A stretch of 64,000 nucleotides of DNA from Magnetococcales bacterium (GTDB taxonomy: Bacteria > Pseudomonadota > Magnetococcia > Magnetococcales > Magnetaquicoccaceae), in the NCBI GenBank assembly GCA_015231375.1, contig JADGBT010000007.1, positions 55,084 through 119,083 of the forward strand, in the 5' to 3' direction. The notes under the pieces are model-generated. The model was not told the DNA's origin, searched no databases, and saw only the letters and a program-made list of their open reading frames with translations. The number at the start of each line of letters is the position of its first letter. Position 1 is the first letter of the stretch. The translations under genes were made by a program, and so were the position numbers. This document shows positions 52,052 through 60,404 of the stretch, piece by piece.

Positions 52052-53275
52052 ATGCCGATCAGGGAGAGCATGAACGGTGCGCGTGTGCCGGTCAAGATCT
52101 TCACCGACGAGGTGGATGATCTGTCCCGCAGGCAACTTCGGAATGTCGCCAATCTGCCGTTCGTGTTCCATCATGTAGCGGCCATGCCCGATGTGCATGC
52201 CGGCATGGGGGCCACCATCGGTTCGGTGATTCCCACCATCGGCGCCGTGATTCCGGCGGCGGTCGGCGTGGATATCGGTTGCGGCATGTGCGCCGCGCCA
52301 CTCGACCTGAACGCGGCGGATCTGGGAGAAAACCGGGAACCCCTGCGCGCGGCCATCGAAGCAGCCATTCCCCATGGTCGCACCGACGATGGAGGACCGA
52401 ACGATCGCGGGGCCTGGGTCCGGGTGCCCGCACCCATCGCGGAGTGGTGGGACCGGCATGGATGGCAACGTCTGCTGCCGGATCTCCTGACCCGCCATCC
52501 CAGGCTTCACAACTCCCGCACCAACACGGCGCGTCATCTGGGCACTTTGGGCACGGGCAACCACTTCGTCGAACTGCGCATCGATGAACGAGAGCGGGTC
52601 TGGATCCTGATCCACTCGGGTTCCCGGGGCGTGGGCAATCGCATCGGCACGTATTTCATTCAACGGGCCAAAGAGACGGTCGGTCGGGATCTGTTCGCGC
52701 TGCCGGACGGGGATCTGGCTTTTTTCCGCGAAGGCAGTCAGGAGTTCGCCGACTATCTGCGCGCCGCCGACTGGGCGCAACAGTTCGCCAAGGCCAATCG
52801 CGCCTTCATGCTGCAAGCGACCCTCGCGGCCCTCTGCGCCACCTTGTCCCGCGAGGTGACGTATTCCGGCGCGGTGATCGATTGTCATCACAACTACGTC
52901 GCGCGCGAGCATCATTTCGGCACCGAAATCTGGGTGACGCGCAAAGGGGCGATCCGGGCGCGATCCGGGGATTGGGGGGTGATTCCCGGATCCATGGGCA
53001 CTCTCTCCTATATCGTGCGGGGCAAGGGAAACCGGGATGCGTTCCACTCCTGCGCCCATGGGGCCGGTCGGCGCATGGGACGACAAGAGGCGATGCGCCG
53101 TTTCGGGCTGGAGGATCTGGCGCGACAGACCCAGGGGGTGGCCTGTCCCAAGGATCGCTCGGTGCTGGACGAAATCCCTTCGGCCTACAAGGATATCGAG
53201 GCGGTCATGGCCCATCAGCACGATCTGGCCGAACCGGTGCATGTGCTGCGACAGGCGGTATGTGTCAAGGGGTGA
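52052..53275 (+). CDS. rtcB: RNA 3'-phosphate/5'-OH ligase RtcB
   Basis: RtcB joins 2',3'-cyclic-phosphate or 3'-phosphate RNA ends to 5'-OH ends using GTP and manganese, repairing cleaved tRNA or rRNA. The 407-residue length equals E. coli RtcB. Metal and nucleotide residues are visible: MPDVHAGMGATIGSVIP, GVDIGCGM (Asp74, Cys77), GTLGTGNHFVEL, LIHSGSRGVGN, and the guanylylated His in FHSCAHGAGRRMGR. No rtcA or rtcR is present. It runs directly into cca by overlap, linking two tRNA-end enzymes. Confidence 0.94.
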   Translation: MPIRESMNGARVPVKIFTDEVDDLSRRQLRNVANLPFVFHHVAAMPDVHAGMGATIGSVIPTIGAVIPAAVGVDIGCGMCAAPLDLNAADLGENREPLRAAIEAAIPHGRTDDGGPNDRGAWVRVPAPIAEWWDRHGWQRLLPDLLTRHPRLHNSRTNTARHLGTLGTGNHFVELRIDERERVWILIHSGSRGVGNRIGTYFIQRAKETVGRDLFALPDGDLAFFREGSQEFADYLRAADWAQQFAKANRAFMLQATLAALCATLSREVTYSGAVIDCHHNYVAREHHFGTEIWVTRKGAIRARSGDWGVIPGSMGTLSYIVRGKGNRDAFHSCAHGAGRRMGRQEAMRRFGLEDLARQTQGVACPKDRSVLDEIPSAYKDIEAVMAHQHDLAEPVHVLRQAVCVKG

Positions 53276-54576
53276 AAGAGGCGGGAGAACCCCGTCCGCA
53301 ACCGGATCTGACCGGTCTGACGCTCTATCGGGTGGGCGGATGCGTGCGGGATGCCCTGCTGGGTCTGCCGATCGGAGAACGGGATTGGGTGGTGCTGGGA
53401 GCGTCCGCGAGAAACATGGAAGCGCGGGGATTCCGTCGGGTCGGGGCATCGTTTCCGGTCTTCTTGCACCCCGGCAACGGCGAAGAATACGCCCTGGCGC
53501 GCACGGAACGCAAATCCGGTCGCGGCTACAAGGGTTTTGCGGTGGACTTTTCTCCGGAAATCACGCTGGAAGAGGATCTTTATCGCCGGGATCTGACCAT
53601 CAATGCCATGGCCATGGACGCGGACGGTCGGATCACGGATCCCTACGGGGGACGACGGGATCTGGAGCAACGCCGTTTGCGGCACGTCTCCGACGCATTC
53701 GCCGAAGATCCGTTGCGGGTGTTGCGGGTGGCCCGTTTTCGCGCCCGTTTCGCCGGATTCGGCTTTCGGGTGGAGCCGGGAACCCTGGCGTTGATGACCC
53801 GGATCACCCAATCCGGGGAGTTGTCCGATCTGGCCGTGGAGCGGGTCTGGCTGGAGACCCTCAAGGCGTTGGAGAGCGACGCCCCGGCGGACTATTTCCG
53901 GACACTGGACGCCTGTGGCGCGTTGGAGGTGTTGTTCCCGGAGTTGACCGCCCTGAAAGGCAAACTCCATTCTCCGGCGCATCATCCCGAAGGCGACGCG
54001 TTCGAGCATGTGTTGTGGGTTCTGGAACGGGCCGCCCGGTTGACTCCGGATCCTGTGATCCGGTTTGCCGCCTTGACCCACGATCTGGGCAAGGGCTTGA
54101 CCCCTTTGGAGCATCTGCCGCGCCATCACGGCCACGACGAGCGGGGCGTGGACGTGGTGGCCGGATTGTGCGCCCGTCTTAAAATGTCGAAACCGTTCGG
54201 ACGACTGGCGATGCAGGTGGCCGGGCAGCACATGCGCTGTCACCGGGTGGAAGAGATGCGACCGGGTAAGGTGGTGGGTCTGCTGGAAACTCTGGATGTT
54301 CTGCGCCGTCCGGAACAACTGGATCCGTTTCTGCTGGCCTGCGCCGCCGATTCCCGCGACGGGCCTTTGGGGGCGTATCCGGCGGGAGAGCGTTTGCGGG
54401 CCGCGTTGCGGGCCTGTCTGACGGTGGATGCAAGGGCGTTGGCCGAAATCGGTTTGAAGGGGATCGAATTGGGTCGAGCGTTGCGCCAGGAGCGCATCCG
54501 GCGGGTCAGGCAACTGCGGTTTGCCGAAGATCGCCCACCGGGAGGCGAACCGGAAGATGCGCCGGCGGATCCCTAG
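53260..54576 (+). CDS. cca: CCA-adding enzyme with HD domain
   Basis: Adds or repairs the 3' CCA of tRNA. The 438-residue product is colinear with the E. coli multifunctional enzyme: LYRVGGCVRDALLGLPIGERDWVVLG, FLHPGNGEEYALARTERKSG, LYRRDLTINAMAMD, EDPLRVLRVARFRARF, and the HD phosphohydrolase motif AALTHDLGKGLTPLEHLPRHHGH. In E. coli the catalytic carboxylates read D-K-D; here E-R-D, so the first Asp is Glu. Start is ATG 53260 or GTG 53272, the latter overlapping the rtcB stop as GTGA; either way cca is coupled to rtcB. Confidence 0.92.
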   Translation: MCQGVKEAGEPRPQPDLTGLTLYRVGGCVRDALLGLPIGERDWVVLGASARNMEARGFRRVGASFPVFLHPGNGEEYALARTERKSGRGYKGFAVDFSPEITLEEDLYRRDLTINAMAMDADGRITDPYGGRRDLEQRRLRHVSDAFAEDPLRVLRVARFRARFAGFGFRVEPGTLALMTRITQSGELSDLAVERVWLETLKALESDAPADYFRTLDACGALEVLFPELTALKGKLHSPAHHPEGDAFEHVLWVLERAARLTPDPVIRFAALTHDLGKGLTPLEHLPRHHGHDERGVDVVAGLCARLKMSKPFGRLAMQVAGQHMRCHRVEEMRPGKVVGLLETLDVLRRPEQLDPFLLACAADSRDGPLGAYPAGERLRAALRACLTVDARALAEIGLKGIELGRALRQERIRRVRQLRFAEDRPPGGEPEDAPADP

Positions 54577-54683
54577 CCGATGATTCAAAGGATTGTTCTC
54601 GCGCGGTTGCCTCCGGTCGCCGATTTCGTTATCTTGATGGTTTGGTCAATCGGGTCCACCCCAGGTTCAAGGATATCGTGGTC

Positions 54684-55043
54684 ATGGAGAGCATCGAAGT
54701 CGAAAAAATCAGACCAGGGCAAACGGTTACCCTGGAGTTTGGCAACAAGTCGCCGATTCTCACCCGTCTGGACGCTCCAGGCCATTTCAGCATGGAGGAG
54801 TGGTATCCCGAAGCGCGCGACATCTATCTTCTGGACGCGGTGATCGCCGAAGACGAACCGTTGCGCTACAGCCTGGATCCTGCGGTGACGCTTGAGGATC
54901 TGGAGGCCGATCACCAGCAGTTCGGCGCGCAACGCCAGATTCACGATTTTCTGGGACGGGTCGTCGGCAGCATCGAAATGGAAGAAGACGAGGAAGACGA
55001 GGAAGACGAGGAAGACGAGGAAGACGAGGAAGACGAAGCGTGA
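54684..55043 (+). CDS. hypothetical protein with repeated acidic tail
   Basis: A 119-residue protein not recognised as a family. The N-terminal part (VEKIRPGQTVTLEFGNKSPILTR, EEWYPEARDIYLLDAVIAEDEPLRYSLD) looks like a small beta-rich fold. The last 22 residues are (E-E-D)n encoded by six 9-bp repeats. AAGGATATC before the ATG at 54684 is a plausible ribosome-binding site; a TTG at 54642 is also in frame. Intergenic distance to trpF is 46 bases on the same strand. Confidence 0.65.
   Translation: MESIEVEKIRPGQTVTLEFGNKSPILTRLDAPGHFSMEEWYPEARDIYLLDAVIAEDEPLRYSLDPAVTLEDLEADHQQFGAQRQIHDFLGRVVGSIEMEEDEEDEEDEEDEEDEEDEA
54981..55034 (+). repeat. six 9-bp in-frame acidic repeats
   Basis: GAA/GAG-GAA-GAC repeated six times, coding Glu-Glu-Asp. 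Units two to six are exact copies (GAGGAAGAC). Such an exact microsatellite can gain or lose units without a frameshift. Confidence 0.85.
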
Positions 55044-55089
55044 CCCGTCCCGCACCCTGACTCAAAAACGCGGCAAGGAGACGGATGGC

Positions 55090-55710
55090 ATGAGACCCCG
55101 AGTCAAGATCTGCGGAATCACCAGGATCGCAGATGCCCTGGCCGCCGTGGCAGCGGGAGCCGATGCCCTGGGATTCGTGTTTTATCCGGGCTCGAAGCGT
55201 TACATCGCCCCCGAGGGGGTGGCCCGGATCGTGGAGCGCTTGCCGCCTTTCGTCACCATCACCGGTCTGTTCGTCAACGCCCCGGCGGAAGAGATCCGCG
55301 CCACCGCCGCGCGGTGTCGGCTGGATGTGATCCAGTTGCACGGCGACGAATCCCCGGAAGCCTGTCTGGGTCTGCCCGGTCGGGTGATCAAGGCGGTACG
55401 GGTGGGAGAGGCGGAGGATCTGACGGGGCTGGAACGGTTTCCGGTCCAGGGTCTGCTGCTGGACGCCAAGGTGGCGGACCACTATGGCGGATCCGGTCGC
55501 GTGTTCGACTGGTCGTTGATCGCCGGGTATCGCGCTCCGCTTCCGCTGATTCTGGCAGGGGGACTCAACCCGGAAAATGTCTTTCAGGCGGTTCGTCAGG
55601 TGAACCCCTACGCCGTCGATGTCTCCAGCGGCGTGGAGTCGGCGCCGGGAATCAAGGATCACGACAAAATGGCGCAATTCATCCGGCAGGTCCAGCAGGC
55701 CGCCGCGTAA
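55090..55710 (+). CDS. trpF: phosphoribosylanthranilate isomerase
   Basis: Third step of tryptophan synthesis from anthranilate. The 206-residue TIM barrel has VKICGITRIADALAAVAAGADALGFVF (catalytic Cys in KICGIT), VIQLHGDES, LLLDAKVADHYGGSGRVFDW (general-acid Asp) and LILAGGLNPENV, VDVSSGVESAPGIKD (phosphate site). AAGGAG precedes the ATG at 55090. The usual trpB and trpA that often follow are absent; accD comes next after 39 bases. Confidence 0.94.
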   Translation: MRPRVKICGITRIADALAAVAAGADALGFVFYPGSKRYIAPEGVARIVERLPPFVTITGLFVNAPAEEIRATAARCRLDVIQLHGDESPEACLGLPGRVIKAVRVGEAEDLTGLERFPVQGLLLDAKVADHYGGSGRVFDWSLIAGYRAPLPLILAGGLNPENVFQAVRQVNPYAVDVSSGVESAPGIKDHDKMAQFIRQVQQAAA

Positions 55711-55749
55711 ACGCAAGCTTTTCTTTCTCTTGGCAAGGGGGAGGAAACA

Positions 55750-56733
55750 ATGGGGAGCATGGATAACATGACGGCCAACACGCCCATGAACTGGTTCAGT
55801 CGCATCATCAAGCCCAAGATCAAGGTGGCGGGCAATCGGGCCCAGCATCCGCCGGAAGGGTTGTGGATCAAATGCGAGCCTTGCGGACAAACCCTGTTCC
55901 ACAAGGAACTGGAACGCAATCTCCATGTCTGTCCCCATTGCAAACATCATTTCCGCATTTCGGGTTTTGCCCGCATCGACATCACCCTGGATCCCGAAGG
56001 CCGCAAGGAGTTGTTCGCCAATCTGCAATCGACGGATCCCCTGAAGTTCAAGGATCTGAAACGCTATCGGGACCGGGTGCGGGACGCCCAGAAGGAGACC
56101 GGTCTGCAAGACGCGGTACGGGTTTTCAAAGGAACCATCCAGGAGGTGCCCGCCGTGGTGGCCGCTTTCGATTTCTCCTTTCTCGGCGGATCCATGGGTT
56201 CGGTGGCCGGGGCCAAGGTGGCGCAGGGCGCCTTGGCGGCGGTCGAGGAGCGCTGTGGCTATGTGGTCTTTTCCGCCTCCGGCGGGGCCCGCATGCAAGA
56301 AGGCATTCTCTCTTTGATGCAAATGGCCCGCACCTCCACGGCCCTGACCCGGCTGGATGAGGCGGGTCTGCCCTTCATTTCGGTCCTGACCGATCCGACC
56401 ACCGGCGGGGTGACCGCCTCCTTCGCCATGCTGGGAGACATCATCCTGGCCGAACCCCATGCCCTGATCTGCTTCGCCGGTCCAAGGGTCATCGAACAGA
56501 CCATGCGTGAAACCCTGCCCGAAGGGTTTCAGCGCAGCGAATATCTGTTGGAACATGGTTTCATCGATCGCATCTGCCCCCGGGACGAAATGCGCGATCA
56601 ACTCTCCGACCTGCTGGCCCGCCTGACCCGTTCCAGGGGAGTCCGGGACGAAACCGGCAGAGGAGTCGGACCCTATCGCCTGGATCCCGGCCACCGGACC
56701 GAGGAGACCAAATCCCTGACCGCCTCCGAATGA
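55750..56733 (+). CDS. accD: acetyl-CoA carboxylase carboxyltransferase subunit beta
   Basis: Pairs with AccA to carboxylate acetyl-CoA for fatty-acid synthesis. The 327-residue product has the N-terminal four-cysteine zinc ribbon (CEPCGQ...CPHCKHHF) that binds its own mRNA in E. coli, then the crotonase-fold core SFLGGSMGSVAGAK, VFSASGGARMQEGI and SVLTDPTTGGVTASFAMLGD. Length is standard. The accD-folC order is widely conserved; folC follows within 6 bases. Confidence 0.95.
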   Translation: MGSMDNMTANTPMNWFSRIIKPKIKVAGNRAQHPPEGLWIKCEPCGQTLFHKELERNLHVCPHCKHHFRISGFARIDITLDPEGRKELFANLQSTDPLKFKDLKRYRDRVRDAQKETGLQDAVRVFKGTIQEVPAVVAAFDFSFLGGSMGSVAGAKVAQGALAAVEERCGYVVFSASGGARMQEGILSLMQMARTSTALTRLDEAGLPFISVLTDPTTGGVTASFAMLGDIILAEPHALICFAGPRVIEQTMRETLPEGFQRSEYLLEHGFIDRICPRDEMRDQLSDLLARLTRSRGVRDETGRGVGPYRLDPGHRTEETKSLTASE

Positions 56734-56739
56734 GTGGGC

Positions 56740-58077
56740 ATGAGTGAAGCGGTTCCGGCCCTGACGGCGCTGCTCGCCAGACGCCATCCGGAGACCATTC
56801 GCCTGGGATTGACCCCGGTGCGTCGTCTGTTGTCCCGCTTGGGCAACCCCCAGAGGGCATTGACCGTGGTCCATGTGGCGGGCACCAACGGTAAGGGATC
56901 GGTGATCGCTTTTTTGGAGGCGATCTGTCTGGCCGCCGGGATTCCGGTGGCGGCGTTCACCTCCCCCCATCTGGCGCGCTTCAACGAACGGATCCGGATC
57001 AACCGGGTGGAGATCTCCGATGAGGCCCTGGAGTCGGTCTTAAGCCAAACCCTGGCCTTGGACCCGAACGAAGAGACCACCTTCTTCGAATTGACCACCG
57101 CTGCGGCCCTGCTGCATCTGGCGCGTCTCAAGCCTTTTGGTCGTCCGGAGCGCAGGGGAGGTCAGCCGCCGGGAATCGTGCTGCTGGAAACCGGTCTGGG
57201 AGGGCGTCTGGACGCCACCAACGTGGTGAAACCACGGTTGAGCGTCATCACCGCGCTGGGAGTGGATCACGCCGACTATCTGGGCCACTCCCTGGCGGGC
57301 ATCGCCCGCGAGAAGGCCGGCATCCTCAAACCGGGAGTGGCCGCCGTGGCCGCGCCGGGAGGAGGGGAGCCTGATCGGGTGGTGACGGGTGTGGCGAATC
57401 GATTGAGGGTGGCGTTGGCGCTGGCGGGTCGGGAATTCGGGTTCGCGGCGCCTTCCGGCCCAGAGGCCGTCAACGGTTCCTGGCGGTTTCGGGACCGGGA
57501 GGGCCGCCTTTTCTTGCCAGCGCCTTCCCTGCCGGGGCGGCATCAGTACGCCAACGCGGCTTTGGCCGTGGCCGCCGCCAGAATGCTGGGACGCCTGGGC
57601 TATCCGATGCCCGCCGCCGCGTTGCGGGCCGGAGTGGCTCAGGCGGTTTGGCCCGGTCGTCTGGAGTATTTTCCGGGCGTTCCGCCCGTCTGGCTGGACG
57701 GCGCCCACAATCCGCAGGCGGTCTGGGCCCTGGTACGGTTTCTGCGTGAAAGGAACGCGCAAGATGCGTCTGCCGATGGCGCCAGTCGTCCGACAGCCCT
57801 GGTGTTTTCGGTGCTGAACAACAAGGATGGTGCCGCCATGGCGCGGCAGTTGGCCACGGTGGTGCAAAGGGTCTTCACCGTGCCCTGCGGCGGCAGTCGG
57901 GGACGGACCCCTCAGGAGTTGATCGACCTGTGGCGCGGTCTGGCTCCCGGGGTGACCGCCTGTGCGGACACGCGCCAGGCTTTGGACGCCGCCCGCCGCG
58001 CAGTCACGCCAGGAGGGCGGGTGGTGGTGGCCGGATCATTGTTTCTGGTGGGAGAGGCCCGTTCTCTGTTATGTTGA
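56740..58077 (+). CDS. folC: dihydrofolate synthase/folylpolyglutamate synthase
   Basis: Adds glutamate to dihydropteroate and to tetrahydrofolate. The Mur-ligase-type product of about 445 residues has the P-loop VVHVAGTNGKGSVIAFLEAI, FTSPHLARFNERIRIN, LLETGLGGRLDATNV, and LDGAHNPQAVWAL with the C-terminal domain. Start is ATG at 56740, with an in-frame GTG at 56734. It follows accD closely and is followed by lptD, likely in one operon. Confidence 0.93.
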   Translation: MSEAVPALTALLARRHPETIRLGLTPVRRLLSRLGNPQRALTVVHVAGTNGKGSVIAFLEAICLAAGIPVAAFTSPHLARFNERIRINRVEISDEALESVLSQTLALDPNEETTFFELTTAAALLHLARLKPFGRPERRGGQPPGIVLLETGLGGRLDATNVVKPRLSVITALGVDHADYLGHSLAGIAREKAGILKPGVAAVAAPGGGEPDRVVTGVANRLRVALALAGREFGFAAPSGPEAVNGSWRFRDREGRLFLPAPSLPGRHQYANAALAVAAARMLGRLGYPMPAAALRAGVAQAVWPGRLEYFPGVPPVWLDGAHNPQAVWALVRFLRERNAQDASADGASRPTALVFSVLNNKDGAAMARQLATVVQRVFTVPCGGSRGRTPQELIDLWRGLAPGVTACADTRQALDAARRAVTPGGRVVVAGSLFLVGEARSLLC

Positions 58078-58136
58078 ACGGATGGTTGCCGACGCACATC
58101 CGAACCGTTGCATCATTTTCTCGAAGAGGCCCCCGC

Positions 58137-60404
58137 ATGAAGCGAGATCGAGGTCATCTCTTGTTCCAGGCCGCCAGCCGCATCCAGCGTCCGCTCCGCG
58201 CGCAGACGTTGACCGCCTCGTGTCTTGTGCTGCTCGTTTCCGGATTCTGGATGCCGGAACTTCAAGCCGAAACGGCTCCCAAGGCCGAAGAGAGTCCCAT
58301 CGACCTGAACGCCGATCACCTGGAGATGGACCCGAAAAGCCGGACCGTCACCGCCCGTGGCACGGTGCTGATCAGCCAGCCGGGCATGGTGGATCTCCAG
58401 GCGGACGAAGCCTCCTACTCCCTGGACAAAAAAGAAATTCAAGCCACCGGCAACATTCGTCTGATCCGCAACGGCGATCTGTTCACCAGCGAAAAGATTC
58501 AACTCAACGTGGAAAAGCGTCAAGGCGCCATGGAAGGGGCGGTCGCGGACCTCAAGGGTCCGGGGGGGCGCATCCAGGCCGAAAAGGTGCAGTTCCACTC
58601 CGAAAACAGCTATACCCTGCAACAAGCCTCCTATACCAACTGCGATTGCGTGCCCGGCGAAAAACCGGCCTGGGAGTTGACCGCCGGATCCATCGACATG
58701 GACCGGGTGGACAATACCCTGACCGCACGGGATGTCAATCTGCGACTGGGGGATGTGCCGGTTCTCTGGGTGCCCTGGTGGCAACATCCGTTCATGCCCA
58801 AGCGGCAAAGCGGTCTGTTGTATCCGGTCATGCGCGCCGGAGGGGGCAACGGCTTTGAGATGGACCTGCCCTATTACTGGAACATCGCGCCTCAACGGGA
58901 TGCCACCCTCACCTTGCATCCCACCAGCCGACGGGGCATGCTCACCAAGGTGCAGTACCGCTACATGGGTGAAAACTACAAAGGCTCGCTGGACACCCAC
59001 AACATCTACGATACCGTGGAGGATCGCCACCGGGGTCTGACCCTGCTGTCCCACCGTCACGAACTGGGAAGCTGGGAGATCGATGCCCGGCTGGCCGCCA
59101 GTCAGACACGGGACTTTCTCAACGATTTTCAGCAAAGAAAACTGGTGGACTCCCGCGAGCGGCGTCTGGAGTCCCGCTTGACCGCCGACCGCTTGTGGTT
59201 GCGTCAGAGCGGATACAGCAATTTCCAGGGTGGCGCGTTGTGGTATCAGAATCTGGATGCTCCCAATGACCGCTACACGGTCCAGCGACTGCCCTATCTG
59301 ATTCTCAGCGACGACCGTCCGTTGCACGCCCTGGAACGGGCCGTGAACGGGGAAAGAGGCGACAAGGATGGCCGCTTCCTGTTGCACAGCGACGCCAAGT
59401 TCGACAGTTTCTATCAGCAGTCCGGCGACGCGGCCCAGCGGCTGGATCTGGCGCCGGAGCTGCAATACTGGCGCTCCCTGCCCATTGGTCATTTCAGCGG
59501 CGCCATCGGGTTGCGGGAGACCGCCTACTGGATCCAGGGCGATCCCACCCAGACCGGCATCCAATACGATTCGACCGCCAGCCGGGAGTCCTCCTCCCTG
59601 CGCGCCCGCCTGGATCTGGATCTGGCCCGCACCTATGGGGACGGCGCCTGGAAACATACCCTGGAACCGGCGGTGCAATACGCCATGGTCTCATCCAGCG
59701 ATCAAGGCCATCTGCCCAATTTCGACTCCACCTTGCGCCATTTCAGCGTCAGCAACCTGTATGCGGGCAATCTGTATTCCGGTGACGACCGGGTCAGCTC
59801 CGGACAGTGGGTGGCTTACGGGTTGACCTCGCGGCTGTTCGGTCGTCAGGGGGACGGGGCGGTGCGCAATCTGTTGACCGGAACCATCGGACAGCGTTGG
59901 GCGCCGGAAAACGGTCGGGCCTATCAGGGCGGCAACGCGTTTTCCGATCTGGTGGCGGGTCTGGAGTGGTTTCCGGGCGATCACTGGACCCTCTCCGTGG
60001 GAGGACGCTATGATCCCTACGTGGACCTGCTGGAGGCTTCCGAGACCTATCTGGGTTATGCCGACGCCCGCACTGCCGTGACGGTCGGCTATCATCGCAA
60101 CACCACCGATCCCAAAACCGGCGCGATGATCACCGAAGGCACGCGCGAACCCCTGGAAGACATTTCCCTACAGGCCAAACTGCGGCTGGATGAAAACTGG
60201 ATCCTGAAACAACAATCCGATTACTCCCTGGAGACCGACGGCTTGAAAAGCTGGCGTACCGGGGTGACCTACGAGCACTCCTGCTGGAGCCTGGAGTTGT
60301 CGGGCGGACGGGATCTGTCGTCGCAAACCAGCGAGCATGGTGGTGGATTCATTGGTTTCTTCTTTACTTTGCGGGGATTGGGCGGATATGGAGTCTCTTC
60401 CTGA
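58137..60404 (+). CDS. lptD: LPS-assembly protein LptD
   Basis: The outer-membrane barrel that inserts lipopolysaccharide with LptE. The 755-residue protein has a signal peptide (TASCLVLLVSGFWMPELQAE) and an OstA/LptA-like periplasmic domain (IDLNADHLEMDPKSRTVTARGTVLI, ASYSLDKKEIQATGNI). A long C-terminal barrel follows, ending GGGFIGFFFTLRGLGGYG. Cysteines in SYTNCDCVPG and in YEHSCWSLE could form the inter-domain disulphide of the family. GAAGAGG precedes the ATG at 58137. It overlaps surA by 17 bases. Confidence 0.92.
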   Translation: MKRDRGHLLFQAASRIQRPLRAQTLTASCLVLLVSGFWMPELQAETAPKAEESPIDLNADHLEMDPKSRTVTARGTVLISQPGMVDLQADEASYSLDKKEIQATGNIRLIRNGDLFTSEKIQLNVEKRQGAMEGAVADLKGPGGRIQAEKVQFHSENSYTLQQASYTNCDCVPGEKPAWELTAGSIDMDRVDNTLTARDVNLRLGDVPVLWVPWWQHPFMPKRQSGLLYPVMRAGGGNGFEMDLPYYWNIAPQRDATLTLHPTSRRGMLTKVQYRYMGENYKGSLDTHNIYDTVEDRHRGLTLLSHRHELGSWEIDARLAASQTRDFLNDFQQRKLVDSRERRLESRLTADRLWLRQSGYSNFQGGALWYQNLDAPNDRYTVQRLPYLILSDDRPLHALERAVNGERGDKDGRFLLHSDAKFDSFYQQSGDAAQRLDLAPELQYWRSLPIGHFSGAIGLRETAYWIQGDPTQTGIQYDSTASRESSSLRARLDLDLARTYGDGAWKHTLEPAVQYAMVSSSDQGHLPNFDSTLRHFSVSNLYAGNLYSGDDRVSSGQWVAYGLTSRLFGRQGDGAVRNLLTGTIGQRWAPENGRAYQGGNAFSDLVAGLEWFPGDHWTLSVGGRYDPYVDLLEASETYLGYADARTAVTVGYHRNTTDPKTGAMITEGTREPLEDISLQAKLRLDENWILKQQSDYSLETDGLKSWRTGVTYEHSCWSLELSGGRDLSSQTSEHGGGFIGFFFTLRGLGGYGVSS

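Noticed and set aside
51797..53449. 550-codon minus-strand frame opposite rtcB
   Set aside because: Only its last 68 codons, ending in a membrane helix outside rtcB, look like a gene; the rest is antisense to RtcB.
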